A stretch of 24,937 nucleotides of DNA from Prevotella sp. CAG:1058 (GCA_000433175.1 HF986631.1:1-24937), one strand, 5' to 3'; positions 7,599 through 16,595 are shown, counted from the first letter of the stretch. Numbers and translations: made by a program. The notes: a model not told the origin generated them from the sequence alone.

Positions 7599-9098
7599 CT
7601 ACCTTGTAGCCCTGAAACTACACATGTTCTTATAACGACGGACCATAAAGCGCTTGTAGATATTTCTTATCCATAACTTATGCGTTAGGATGAAAGCCAA
7701 ACCTACAACAAGAAGCACGATAAATACAAGATCTTCACTTAACAGGCCTTTAAGTATAGAAATAATCATTACAGGACAAAACATGGCAACAAGTTCTGCA
7801 ATAACCTGAAAATAATTACTCTCAACATTTCCCTTACTTATAAATTTTGTATTCAACGGTATTGTCTGTCTGTTGTAAACAGCCATCTGCATCAACAGGC
7901 AATACACAGGACCCGCAGTGAAACACATCATTGAGAGCAATGCCAATAATGAATATTTTCCCATAAATACAGTAGGGAGCATCAACAACAACGGCAAAAA
8001 CAATATTGCCGTATAAAAATAATACTTTGCCCTAAGCAACTGTATTATGTTCTCTTTGTGAATCATCAGGCAATCTATATAATTACCTTCCGCACTCATA
8101 ATCTTTATCAGTTGAATAGAGCCATACAATACAAATATGTAAACAATCCAAAATACAGTGAAGAAATCGTCCTCGTACAGATCTGTAAATGAAATGACAA
8201 GGCTTAACATTATAACAAAAATTGTTGCAAACATGAAAGACTTACGCAAATTCTTATTACGCATAAGACTTTTTGTCTCTAGTTTCAAATATTCTCCTAT
8301 TTCACCATAACGGTCAAAAGCCCGCAATTCTGAAACATTTTTCATCTTCGTTTTTTCTGTACCAGAACTTTCAACATAGGTAAAATGATACTGGACGCGT
8401 TTGTTCAATTCTACAAAAGCAGCAAGTACAAAAATAATAAGTAAATAATTCAGCGGATGCCAATAAGCGAACCCGTCACCTGCGGAAGAATAAAAATTAA
8501 ACAAATAGTCAATGTCTTTCAAGTATAAAGGCATGAAGACTAGTGCATAAAACACGACAGGCAAAACCCACCATTTCACCGTTTGGTTGATCAAAGTCCT
8601 TACAAGCATATACCATTGGCTATTTATCGTTACAAGAACTTGGAATGAAACAACAACCCCAAGTGCTGCAAATACACCTTCACTAAACAATACCGTCATA
8701 ATAGCATAAGGTACAGTAACGGCTGTCCATAAAAGATTATTTGGTGTAATAACGCTGGAATATATAAACATCTCTACGCAGGCATACTTGGAAATTGGAA
8801 GAAGCGAATATGGTTTGATTAACTGTACTGGAGTCTGCTGCCCAATAAATCTAATAATAAAATCAGCCACAAGAAGGAATGGAGCCAATCCGAACAATAG
8901 CTCGTATGGGGTATACGAACTTAAGTTGTTTGCGATTAGGGCCAAGATTATGGCAATGAACATAAGGTAAACTATAATAAAAGCTCCTCCTATATACAGA
9001 AACAGTTTTGCTATTTTATTCTGCTCATAGGCAACACTTCGTTTCTCGGCCAACTTTATATGTTTGCGCAACACCCTTAGCAACTGCAACTTATTCAT
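7599..9098 (-). CDS. Polytopic membrane protein, DUF5687-like (putative ABC-2-type permease)
   Basis: A 499-residue integral membrane protein with about 12 predicted transmembrane segments: two in the first 110 residues, four to about 240, a polar loop with FTYVESSGTEKTKMKNVSELR and LETKSLMRNKNLRKS, then six more. The segment IGQQTPVQLIKPYSLLPISKY resembles the Bacteroidetes family I know as DUF5687, whose members usually sit next to an ABC ATPase. Here no ATPase gene is within reach, which is odd for an exporter. The frame opens at 9113; MNKLQLLRVLRKH at 9098 is the likelier start. It lies 66 bases after the LolA-like gene, possibly in the ftsK transcription unit. Family assignment is from memory of sequence features, so moderate confidence; transport function is inferred. 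Confidence 0.7.
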   Translation of the reverse strand: MNKLQLLRVLRKHIKLAEKRSVAYEQNKIAKLFLYIGGAFIIVYLMFIAIILALIANNLSSYTPYELLFGLAPFLLVADFIIRFIGQQTPVQLIKPYSLLPISKYACVEMFIYSSVITPNNLLWTAVTVPYAIMTVLFSEGVFAALGVVVSFQVLVTINSQWYMLVRTLINQTVKWWVLPVVFYALVFMPLYLKDIDYLFNFYSSAGDGFAYWHPLNYLLIIFVLAAFVELNKRVQYHFTYVESSGTEKTKMKNVSELRAFDRYGEIGEYLKLETKSLMRNKNLRKSFMFATIFVIMLSLVISFTDLYEDDFFTVFWIVYIFVLYGSIQLIKIMSAEGNYIDCLMIHKENIIQLLRAKYYFYTAILFLPLLLMLPTVFMGKYSLLALLSMMCFTAGPVYCLLMQMAVYNRQTIPLNTKFISKGNVESNYFQVIAELVAMFCPVMIISILKGLLSEDLVFIVLLVVGLAFILTHKLWIRNIYKRFMVRRYKNMCSFRATR

Positions 9099-9164
9099 GG
9101 TATTATCCAACACGTTGAATATTCAATAATCTTCCTGTGAATGTTGTTTCAGGCAAAAAGTCTT

Positions 9165-9767
9165 TTATCTCAAATCTATGACTTCTGCATTAGGGAAATC
9201 CTTTGCATTGAATCGGAACATTGTGTCAGCAAGGTTTTTCGCCTTAAAATTAGTCACTTTTATCGTTGTCCAACCGTTACTTTGCCTCATACGTATCGTC
9301 TTTGGAAGATAATTTTTACCTACTACTATATACATCTCCTTTATCGTACGCTTTTGATTAGTTGCATAAAGGTGAATCTGCCAACCTTCACTGACATTCT
9401 TCATTCCGAGTTTAAACCCATTCTTGTAAATACTTATGAATTTATAAGGATTCATTGACTGTTGCTGGGCTTCTGTCGGTGTACTTACATTAACCTCCTG
9501 ATTTTTCTTCATATAAGTCCACTGGGTCTTTCCGTCATACCAAACAATCGCCTGTGGTGTTTTTGCATTGAACTTATTTCCCTTTATTGCAATTGTACCT
9601 GATGAATTCCCGTATTTACCGCTTATACTGAAATTTGCAACAGCACCACCCTTCCGTCCTATTATCGAAGCTGTCTTATCTAATATTTTACGAGCTTGAG
9701 TAGCGTTCTGTGCACTGATGCTAACTGTCAATACCAGTAGCATGAAGATTATTGATAGTCTTTTCAT
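9165..9767 (-). CDS. LolA-like outer-membrane lipoprotein carrier, periplasmic
   Basis: A secreted protein of about 200 residues with an N-terminal signal peptide (MKRLSIIFMLLVLTVSISAQ, cleavage probably after the Ala-Gln region) and a beta-rich domain typical of the LolA/LolB fold: repeated short strands such as GTIAIKGNKFNAKTPQAIVW, YDGKTQWTYMKKNQEVNVS and YLPKTIRMRQSNGWTTIKVT. It would shuttle lipoproteins across the periplasm to the outer membrane. An earlier ATG at 9794 overlaps the ftsK stop as ATGA, so translation may be coupled, giving 9 extra residues; I chose ATG 9767 because it gives a compact signal peptide. I recall ftsK followed by a LolA-like gene in other Bacteroidales. Confidence 0.85.
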   Translation of the reverse strand: MKRLSIIFMLLVLTVSISAQNATQARKILDKTASIIGRKGGAVANFSISGKYGNSSGTIAIKGNKFNAKTPQAIVWYDGKTQWTYMKKNQEVNVSTPTEAQQQSMNPYKFISIYKNGFKLGMKNVSEGWQIHLYATNQKRTIKEMYIVVGKNYLPKTIRMRQSNGWTTIKVTNFKAKNLADTMFRFNAKDFPNAEVIDLR

Positions 9768-9790
9768 AAACATTATATGTCTTTTGGTTG

Positions 9791-12244
9791 TCATTTTCTT
9801 AATTGTGAAAACAGATTTTCAAGACTCGTCTCGTCTTGTATAAGAACTTCACGCGGCTTACTGCCTTGCGTCGCTCCAACGATTCCAGCTTTCTCCATCT
9901 GGTCCATTAATCGACCAGCCCTGTTGTAGCCAATTGAAAATCTGCGTTGAATCATACTGGTTGACCCCTGCTGGCTCAATACTATTGCACGTGCAGCTTC
10001 CTCAAACAAAGGATCCATATTATGCACATCCAAGTTTCCACCGCCCATGTCTCCACCGTCATCTGTAGCAGGCTCGGGCAGTTCCATTGGCTCCAATGGA
10101 CCAGGTTGGGCGGCTACATACTGATTAATTCTTTCTATTTCAGGAGTATCAATAAATGCACATTGAACCCTGACAGGATCATTACCGTTAAGGAAAAGCA
10201 TATCACCACGTCCAATAAGCTGATTTGCGCCAGGACGGTCAAGTATTGTCCTCGAGTCAATCATTGCACTAACCCTGAAAGCCATTCGACCAGGGAAGTT
10301 AGCCTTAATGTTTCCTGTAATGATAGAAGTTGTAGGACGTTGCGTTGCTATTACCATGTGTATTCCCACGGCACGTGCCAGCTGTGCAATTCTGGCAATA
10401 GGCAATTCTATTTCCTTACCAGCCGTCATTATCAAGTCGCCGAACTCATCTATTACGACAACAACATATGGCATATACTCATGTCCGTCAGTAAGCCTGA
10501 GCTGATGGTTAATATACTTTTTGTTGTACTCCTTAATATTTCTCGCTCCGGCTAATTTAAGCAAATCATATCTTGAATCCATGAGTTTGCATAAGCTGTT
10601 CAGCGTACGTATAACCTTAGAAACGTCTGTAATGATTGGTTCTTCGCTATCATCAGGCACTTTTGCCATGAAATGTTGGGCTATAGGTGCATAAACACTG
10701 AACTCTACTTTCTTTGGGTCAATCAAGACCAACTTTAACTCATTAGGATGTTTCTTATAAAGCAATGAAGTTATTATCGCATTCAATCCTACCGACTTAC
10801 CCTGTCCGGTAGCTCCAGCTACAAGCAAGTGAGGGAGCTTGGCAAGGTCAACCATGAATATCTCATTGGTAATCGTTTTACCGACAGCAATAGGCAGCTC
10901 CATCGTTGTCTCCTGGAAGCGCTTAGAATTCAAGACACTTTCCATCGACACAATATTCTGCTTCTTATTCGGCACCTCGATACCGATTGTCCCCTTGCCT
11001 GGAATAGGCGCGATAATACGTATACCGAGAGCAGACAGGCTTAATGCTATGTCATCTTCAAGATTTCTTATTTTAGAAATCTTCACACCTTCCGCTGGAG
11101 TTATTTCATACAAGGTTATTGTCGGACCAACAGTAGCCATTATCGTCTTTATCTGAACGCCGAAACTATTAAGAACCTCGACAATACGATTCTTATTAGC
11201 ATTCTGCTCCTTCATATCAATATATGGTTTCCCGTCGTTCTCATACTTTTTCAGCAAGTCAAGCGTCGGATACTTATATTTTGTCCAAGGCTCCCTAGGA
11301 TCAATTGGAGTGGACAAATCCTTATGCCCGGAAACATCTTCAGAATCAGCCTTAACTTCCTTAGCCCCCTGGGTTATTATGATATCCTGACTTTGTCTTG
11401 CCGGCTCCTTATCAACGTTGGACAAATTATGAGGTTGGGGCTCACCTTTCTGTACTGTATCATTATTACTAACCTCGGCAGCATCGTCAAAAACAACGGT
11501 CTGAGTCTCAGGATCGTCGAACACTTCCGGGTCATCAAGTGTCTTTATCGGCTCAACCTGTTGTTTGCCACTTTTATCAGATACATTATTCTTGATGCCA
11601 AACTTCACATTTCCAGATAATTTCCCTACTGGATTAAGAATATTACGGACAACATTTATCGTTTCTTTGCTCAAATATGTCAAAAATATTATTGCTGACA
11701 ACAATAATACAGCTGTAAGCCCGTAAACTCCAATTACATTCTCAATAAATTGTGAACAATATAGTCCGTGGTCGCCGCCAGGATTAAAAATCCGGCCCCC
11801 CATTACAGGAGTAAGTAATTTTGCGGCAGCAATCGACAACCAAATCATCGCTATCATAAGGCAAACAAACCACTTCAGAAGGTTAATATTGTATGCCTTA
11901 ACCAATTTAAGTCCTGCCAGCCCCATAAAAACAGGTATTATAAAGGCAGAAATGCCAAAACTACGTGCTATGAAAAAGTATGATACAAACGCGCCAAACG
12001 AACCACAACTGTTTTTAAATTCCCTGTCCTTGTTAAGCACTTCATGCAAACTATGATCCAATATAAGACTTTGATCATATTGTCCAGTCGAAAAAAACGA
12101 TAAAAATGCAATAATCATGTAAATCGACAAGAACACCAGAGCTACACCTATAATAAAATTAACAATATCATTATGGAGTATATTTTTCAGTCCGACAACA
12201 TCAAAGAACGTCCTATCAGTATGTTTGTTTTTTTTCTTACCCAT
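9791..12244 (-). CDS. ftsK: DNA translocase FtsK/SpoIIIE
   Basis: A septal DNA pump that clears chromosome termini during division and directs XerCD recombination. The 817 residues comprise a membrane domain with four or five helices (about 25-195), a short acidic linker rich in Asp, Glu and Gln (about 225-320), the alpha/beta motor with Walker A GATGQGKSV at 477-485 and Walker B VVVVIDE at 594-600, and a C-terminal winged-helix gamma domain (about 745-805, with YNRAGRLMDQMEKAGIVG) that reads KOPS-like polarity sequences. The frame is open to 12301, but the promoter lies downstream of that point and MGKKKNKHTDRTFF at 12244 begins like other family members. The LolA-like gene overlaps its stop. 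Confidence 0.97.
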   Translation of the reverse strand: MGKKKNKHTDRTFFDVVGLKNILHNDIVNFIIGVALVFLSIYMIIAFLSFFSTGQYDQSLILDHSLHEVLNKDREFKNSCGSFGAFVSYFFIARSFGISAFIIPVFMGLAGLKLVKAYNINLLKWFVCLMIAMIWLSIAAAKLLTPVMGGRIFNPGGDHGLYCSQFIENVIGVYGLTAVLLLSAIIFLTYLSKETINVVRNILNPVGKLSGNVKFGIKNNVSDKSGKQQVEPIKTLDDPEVFDDPETQTVVFDDAAEVSNNDTVQKGEPQPHNLSNVDKEPARQSQDIIITQGAKEVKADSEDVSGHKDLSTPIDPREPWTKYKYPTLDLLKKYENDGKPYIDMKEQNANKNRIVEVLNSFGVQIKTIMATVGPTITLYEITPAEGVKISKIRNLEDDIALSLSALGIRIIAPIPGKGTIGIEVPNKKQNIVSMESVLNSKRFQETTMELPIAVGKTITNEIFMVDLAKLPHLLVAGATGQGKSVGLNAIITSLLYKKHPNELKLVLIDPKKVEFSVYAPIAQHFMAKVPDDSEEPIITDVSKVIRTLNSLCKLMDSRYDLLKLAGARNIKEYNKKYINHQLRLTDGHEYMPYVVVVIDEFGDLIMTAGKEIELPIARIAQLARAVGIHMVIATQRPTTSIITGNIKANFPGRMAFRVSAMIDSRTILDRPGANQLIGRGDMLFLNGNDPVRVQCAFIDTPEIERINQYVAAQPGPLEPMELPEPATDDGGDMGGGNLDVHNMDPLFEEAARAIVLSQQGSTSMIQRRFSIGYNRAGRLMDQMEKAGIVGATQGSKPREVLIQDETSLENLFSQLRK

Positions 12245-12268
12245 CTTTATTCTGGATTTTTTTATTTG

Positions 12269-12296
12269 CAAAAGTAATTGAAATTTGTCAGAACAA
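12269..12296 (-). promoter_or_regulatory. Putative promoter for ftsK
   Basis: TACTTTTG on the minus strand (12269-12276) fits TAnnTTTG. A TTG at 12294-12296 is 17 bases upstream. It implies a leader of about 20 bases before ATG 12244 and rules against the upstream start at 12301. Confidence 0.5.
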
Positions 12297-12319
12297 GCCA
12301 CAAACTCATCATTTTTTTA

Positions 12320-12327
12320 TATTTTTG
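12320..12327 (+). promoter_or_regulatory. Putative -7 element for the exonuclease gene
   Basis: TATTTTTG matches TAnnTTTG; no convincing -33 element was found. The predicted leader is about 42 bases. It is divergent from the ftsK promoter, the two -7 boxes lying about 45 bases apart. Confidence 0.45.
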
Positions 12328-12374
12328 CACACCGTTCGTGAAGCACGGGGTTTGGCTCACTTGATTGTGAAAAC

Positions 12375-12992
12375 ATGGAAAAGATCATATACAGTAAATT
12401 CGACAAGAGTGACATTGTGGCATTGCCGCGAGCCGTATTCGATGGCCGCATATTCGTCATCAACACCGAAGCCGAAGCCGAAAAGGCTGTAGCATACTTG
12501 TTGGGACAAGACATACTAGGCGTTGATACAGAAACGCGCCCCTCTTTCAAGAAAGGGCAAAGGCACAATGTCGCATTACTGCAAGTGTCGACACACGACA
12601 CTTGTTTTCTGTTCAGGCTTAATCTCATAGGCATGCCTCCAGCCATAATCCGTCTTCTTGAAGACATTAACATACCTAAAATAGGGTTATCATTGCACGA
12701 TGACATATTGTCACTGCACAAAAGAGCTGATTTTACTCCTGGTAATTTCATTGATTTACAACAACACGTAGGAGAACTAGGAGTTAAAGACCTAAGCCTT
12801 CAGAAACTGTACGCCAACTTCTTCCACCAAAAAATAAGCAAGACTGTACGCCTCAGCAATTGGGAGACCGACGTGTTGAGCGACAGTCAAAAAACGTACG
12901 CTGCAACCGACGCATGGGCGTGCATAAAGATATACGAGGAACTAATGAGATTGGAACGTACTGGAGATTACAAACTCGTAGTAAATAATTAG
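12375..12992 (+). CDS. RNase D-like 3'-5' exonuclease (DEDDy family)
   Basis: A 205-residue single-domain exonuclease of the DnaQ/RNase D superfamily. The four acidic motif residues and the DEDDy tyrosine can be seen: Asp51 and Glu53 in GVDTETRP, the Asp109-Asp110 region in GLSLHDDILSL, and Tyr175 with Asp179 in YAATDAWACIKIY. It has no HRDC domain, unlike full-length RNase D, so RNA or DNA substrates are both possible. It heads a probable unit with an rRNA methyltransferase and tilS, which favours an RNA role; that is inference from context. A 98-base gap with a small 7-bp inverted repeat at the stop codon separates it from the next gene. Confidence 0.9.
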   Translation: MEKIIYSKFDKSDIVALPRAVFDGRIFVINTEAEAEKAVAYLLGQDILGVDTETRPSFKKGQRHNVALLQVSTHDTCFLFRLNLIGMPPAIIRLLEDINIPKIGLSLHDDILSLHKRADFTPGNFIDLQQHVGELGVKDLSLQKLYANFFHQKISKTVRLSNWETDVLSDSQKTYAATDAWACIKIYEELMRLERTGDYKLVVNN

Positions 12993-13090
12993 GATTCAAC
13001 CGCAAATCCTATAATTACAGCCGTTAATTGGTTTTGCAATAATTCATAACGAAAAGAAAATACCATCATAACTTAAAAATTAAATCAAGA

Positions 13091-14272
13091 ATGTATCGTA
13101 ACATATATTTAAAAAAGGGAAAAGAAGAGAGTTTAAAGCGTTTTCATCCCTGGGTGTTTTCAGGAGCATTAAATAAAATAGACGAAGGCATAAACGAAGG
13201 CGACATAGTGCGTGTATTTTCAAATACTGGAGATTTCCTTGCCGTAGGCCACTTCCAGATAGGAAGCATTGCCGTGCGCGTGCTCTCATTTGAAGATATA
13301 GAAATAAACGGCAAGTTCTGGGAAGAACGTCTTGCATCGGCTTTGGAAACACGTAAAGCCATAGGAGTGGCTGATAACAACTCCGGTGATACATACCGTC
13401 TAGTGCATGGCGAAGGCGACAACCTGCCCGGATTGGTTATAGACTGTTACGGTAAAACTGCTGTAATGCAGGCACACAGTGTAGGCATGCACACATGCCG
13501 CCACGAAATAGCCAACAGCCTCGTAAAAATAATGGGCGGAAATATTGAAAATGTTTATTATAAAAGTGAAACGACACTGCCTTTCAAGGCTGAACTAGGA
13601 CAGGAAAACGGTTTCATAATAGGCGAAAGCAACGACGACACGGCCGTTGAAAACGGACTGAAATTCCATGTAGACTGGCTGAAAGGGCAAAAGACGGGCT
13701 TTTTCGTCGACCAAAGAGACAACCGCACACTACTTGAACACTACGCAAAAGGACGCAACGTTCTCAACATGTTCTGTTATACAGGAGGTTTCTCCGTATA
13801 TGCCATGCGTGGAGGGGCTAACCTAGTCCATTCGGTTGACAGTAGCGCAAAGGCCATTGCCCTTACGGATGCCAACATGGCCTTAAACTTCCCTGACGAC
13901 AGCCGTCACAAGTCTTTCTGCGAAGATGCATTCAAGTTCCTCGATGCATCAGAAAACACATACGACCTCGTCATACTCGACCCGCCGGCGTTCGCGAAAC
14001 ACCGTTCGGCTTTGCACAACGCCTTAAAAGGCTACACAAGGCTTAACGCTAAGGCTTTTAGCAAGATTAAGCCGGGTGGCATCATGTTCACATTCAGTTG
14101 CAGCCAGGTTGTAACAAAGGACAACTTCCGCGCAGCCGTATTCACTGCCGCCGCAACTGCCAACCGTCGTGTAAGGATATTACACCAACTGCACCAGCCG
14201 GCCGACCATCCTATTAACATTTATCACCCGGAAGGTGAGTACCTTAAAGGTCTTGTATTATATGTTGAATAA
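13091..14272 (+). CDS. rlmI: Class I SAM-dependent rRNA methyltransferase, RlmI family
   Basis: A probable 23S rRNA cytosine-C5 methyltransferase. The 393 residues contain an N-terminal PUA RNA-binding domain (about 1-75, with RFHPWVFSGAL), a linking beta region, and a Rossmann methyltransferase domain. Diagnostic stretches are GQKTGFFVDQRDNR at 199-212, motif I VLNMFCYTGGFSVYA at 224-238, DPPAF at 297-301 and FTFSCSQVVTKDNF. The last matches the family's Cys-containing region. Length and order fit E. coli RlmI (about 396 residues). The tilS start codon lies inside its last codons, so the two are coupled. The exact target base cannot be read from sequence. Confidence 0.92.
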   Translation: MYRNIYLKKGKEESLKRFHPWVFSGALNKIDEGINEGDIVRVFSNTGDFLAVGHFQIGSIAVRVLSFEDIEINGKFWEERLASALETRKAIGVADNNSGDTYRLVHGEGDNLPGLVIDCYGKTAVMQAHSVGMHTCRHEIANSLVKIMGGNIENVYYKSETTLPFKAELGQENGFIIGESNDDTAVENGLKFHVDWLKGQKTGFFVDQRDNRTLLEHYAKGRNVLNMFCYTGGFSVYAMRGGANLVHSVDSSAKAIALTDANMALNFPDDSRHKSFCEDAFKFLDASENTYDLVILDPPAFAKHRSALHNALKGYTRLNAKAFSKIKPGGIMFTFSCSQVVTKDNFRAAVFTAAATANRRVRILHQLHQPADHPINIYHPEGEYLKGLVLYVE

Positions 14273-15623
14273 GAGTTTCATACATAAAATTGAAACATAC
14301 ATAGCCGAAGGCTCCCTGCTCGACAAACACGCGAAACATATTGTGGCTTTATCGGGCGGGGCCGACAGTGTAGCCCTACTTTTGGCATTAAAACAACTCG
14401 GCTACGATGTTGAGGCCGCCCACTGCAACTTTCATCTTCGTGGGGCCGAGTCAGACCGTGACGAACATTTCTGCACAGAACTCTGCAAATCGAACTCCAC
14501 ACCACTCCACATCGCACATTTCGACACCACAACCTTTGCGCGGCTCAGACATGTCAGCATAGAAATGGCCGCCCGACATCTGCGTTATTCATACTTTGAC
14601 AACCTAATAAAAGACATCGACGCTGTCGACATCTGCGTTGCACACCATCAGGACGATTCTGTTGAAACTGTCTTAATGAACCTGATACGGGGGACGGGCA
14701 TACACGGTCTGAAAGGCATCAGTCCTATAAACGGGAACATAATAAGACCTATGTTGTGTGTTACGAGAGCGGAAATTGAACATGCCTTAAAACTAGCCGG
14801 GCAAGATTATGTTACCGACAGCACCAACCTGATCGACGATGTTACGAGGAATAAGATAAGGCTAGACATCCTGCCACTGATGCGGCAAATTAACCCGTCG
14901 GTCGGAAGCGCCATTGCCAAGGCCGCAGAGAGTGTGGCGCGCGCCGTTGGAATTGTGGACAAGATCATAACAGACGGAGCCCAAAATGCCATTACAACTA
15001 ATAGCAACGGTACAACCATCATATCGGTTGAACGCTTGTTAAACGGTCCGTCACCACAGGACGTGCTATTCCATATCCTACAAGCACATTCGTTCGCACC
15101 GACACAATCAGCTCAGGTTTTCCGCGCCATACGTTCCGATGTGACTGGGCGCATTTTCAGTTCATCTACACACAACCTGCTCGTAAACCGCGGAACAATC
15201 GTTATCAAACCTATTGACGACGCTCCTACAATACGTACGATACGTATCCCTGAAGACGGATTATACGTATATGATGACACAACCAAAGTTAAGATAGAAA
15301 CCCTGCCCTGCCCACCCGCCGACCGTACATCACTGCTTGACAAAAACTGTTGCTACGCAGACGCAGCCAAAACAGAATGGCCCCTAACCATAAGGACTGT
15401 AAGAACGGGCGACAGATTCGTACCATTCGGAATGAAAGGGTCTAGACTTGTAAGCGATTTTCTTACAGACCTTAAACTCAACCTGTTCGAAAAACAAGAC
15501 CAAACAGTATTATGTGACAATAAAGGGCGAATACTTTGGGTGACAGGGTTGCGCACGGACAACCGCTTTAGAATATCTAAGGAGACAACAACCACTATAA
15601 AAGCAACCATAATCAGAAACTGA
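14262..15623 (+). CDS. tilS: tRNA(Ile)-lysidine synthase
   Basis: TilS converts C34 of the CAU-anticodon isoleucine tRNA to lysidine, changing it to read AUA; it is essential. The 453-residue protein has an N-terminal PP-loop ATPase domain with SGGADSVALL at 31-40, the conserved HCNFHLRGAESDRDE, the HHQDDSVETVLMNLIRGTGIHGL segment and ending in the IRPML motif, then the C-terminal TilS substrate-binding domains (TGDRFVPFGMKGSRLVSDFL). I chose ATG 14262 over an open GTG at 14235 because the family start is near residue 1 of MLNKSFIHKIE. It overlaps rlmI by 11 bases. Array B begins about 107 bases downstream. Confidence 0.96.
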   Translation: MLNKSFIHKIETYIAEGSLLDKHAKHIVALSGGADSVALLLALKQLGYDVEAAHCNFHLRGAESDRDEHFCTELCKSNSTPLHIAHFDTTTFARLRHVSIEMAARHLRYSYFDNLIKDIDAVDICVAHHQDDSVETVLMNLIRGTGIHGLKGISPINGNIIRPMLCVTRAEIEHALKLAGQDYVTDSTNLIDDVTRNKIRLDILPLMRQINPSVGSAIAKAAESVARAVGIVDKIITDGAQNAITTNSNGTTIISVERLLNGPSPQDVLFHILQAHSFAPTQSAQVFRAIRSDVTGRIFSSSTHNLLVNRGTIVIKPIDDAPTIRTIRIPEDGLYVYDDTTKVKIETLPCPPADRTSLLDKNCCYADAAKTEWPLTIRTVRTGDRFVPFGMKGSRLVSDFLTDLKLNLFEKQDQTVLCDNKGRILWVTGLRTDNRFRISKETTTTIKATIIRN

Positions 15624-15730
15624 CAAATGCCCTTTTTGCTTCATTCAATATGATACGAAAAGGCATGTTCAGGCCACATATTCGCCAATCTACACACATA
15701 AGTCCGAGCGGAAAAACAAAAGTCGGAAAC

Positions 15731-15818
15731 AATAGGTTACCTTTTGCAAAGCAATATGCCATCTTTTACAAAGCAAAAGGTAACCTATTGTAATCTAAAA
15801 GACCATCTTTTACAAATC
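15731..15818 (+). repeat. Array B: four tandem 22-bp units with palindromic cores
   Basis: Units lie at 15731-15752, 15753-15774, 15775-15796 and 15797-15818. Cores such as AAAAGACCATCTTTT (unit 4, 6-bp arms) and AATATGCCATCTTTT (unit 2) are followed by linkers ACAAAGC, GCAAAGC or ACAAATC. Four units, same length and same orientation as array A. Units 1 and 3 are reverse complements over a perfect 19 bp (15729-15747 with 15773-15791), so the array could also fold as a large hairpin. Confidence 0.85.
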
Positions 15819-16108
15819 AATTAAAACAATATCTGTAAAAAGGAGACAACCGCCCTAAATTAGACATCACATCATCGTATAATAATATATTATAAATCAA
15901 TGTATTACAATATTGTATTCAACAATAAGTTTATAAGCAAAATCAATATATTCTTTGCATTATGTGCAAGACGAATGAATTGTAAAACCAGGAGTCAATG
16001 CCATGTAAAAAACACTGAAGCCACACAAATGAATGTATGGGAAACATACAAAACGGACAAATAAACAAACCAGCTTAAACAAGACTCGCGTTAAAATAGG
16101 ATTATTGA

Positions 16109-16140
16109 TTTGTTCTTTCAGAAATTTTATTATACCTTTG
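16109..16140 (+). promoter_or_regulatory. Consensus promoter for the 16257 operon
   Basis: TTTG at 16109-16112, a 20-base spacer, then TACCTTTG at 16133-16140: an exact match to the Bacteroidetes primary sigma consensus. Transcription should start near 16146, leaving a leader of about 110 bases. Confidence 0.75.
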
Positions 16141-16256
16141 CTACATTAAAAAGGATAAAATCCAATAATAATAACAATGCGCATATTATCATCATTGTTA
16201 TTGGCAGCTAAAATAAACCATTAATTTTAAAGGAAACATCATAAAATCAGAATAAT

Positions 16257-16595
16257 ATGAAAACCTACAAAATCCAAACCAATGTTTCTGGAACAAGAAG
16301 CATGATGGTAAGCGAAGAACATCTTAATACAATAAAAAAATACTCTCTGTTGAAAAATCTCATTGACAGTAACGGTATCATTGACGAATCCGTACTAGAC
16401 AAGTTAAAACTGAACATCAGGTCGATTCTTGAATCTGAACCTGAAACAAACAGGGAGCTGCTCGACCTATGCCTGGATGTCATCTACAACAACAACATGA
16501 AGGCATTCGGATTGCACCAACTTGTATTGCTCTTCATTAAATGGGACGACGAAGCCAAACAAGAAAGCGAAGTTGACGATAAATCAGATGAATAA
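16257..16595 (+). CDS. Hypothetical protein (112 residues), coupled to the YgiQ gene
   Basis: I do not recognise this protein. It is predicted soluble and largely helical, with a leucine-rich middle (SLLKNLIDSNG, LDKLKLNIRSILESE, LLDLCLDVIYNNN) and an acidic tail (EAKQESEVDDKSDE). There is no signal peptide, membrane helix or enzyme motif. It has a consensus promoter 117 bases upstream, so it is the first gene of a probable three-gene unit. Its stop overlaps the YgiQ start by 8 bases (ATGAATAA), a coupling arrangement. It may act with, or regulate, the radical SAM protein, but only position supports that. Confidence 0.8.
   Translation: MKTYKIQTNVSGTRSMMVSEEHLNTIKKYSLLKNLIDSNGIIDESVLDKLKLNIRSILESEPETNRELLDLCLDVIYNNNMKAFGLHQLVLLFIKWDDEAKQESEVDDKSDE

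Larger units (their letters stand above)
15624..16256. other. Non-coding region with array B and promoter
   Basis: 633 bases between tilS and the next gene on the same strand. It holds array B (15731-15818), a very AT-rich tract (about 15880-15960, including the 12-bp palindrome TACAATATTGTA at 15906-15917), a consensus promoter (16109-16140) and a 15-codon frame in the leader (16177-16224). No tRNA or longer gene was found. Confidence 0.7.

Noticed and set aside
10022..10555. 177-codon open frame antisense to ftsK
   Set aside because: The complementary strand encodes the conserved FtsK motor domain in the standard frame; the antisense product has no domain or low-complexity sense.
12990..13011. 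7-bp inverted repeat TAGGATT/AATCCTA at the exonuclease stop as a terminator
   Set aside because: The stem is short and AT-rich and has no T run; too weak to call.
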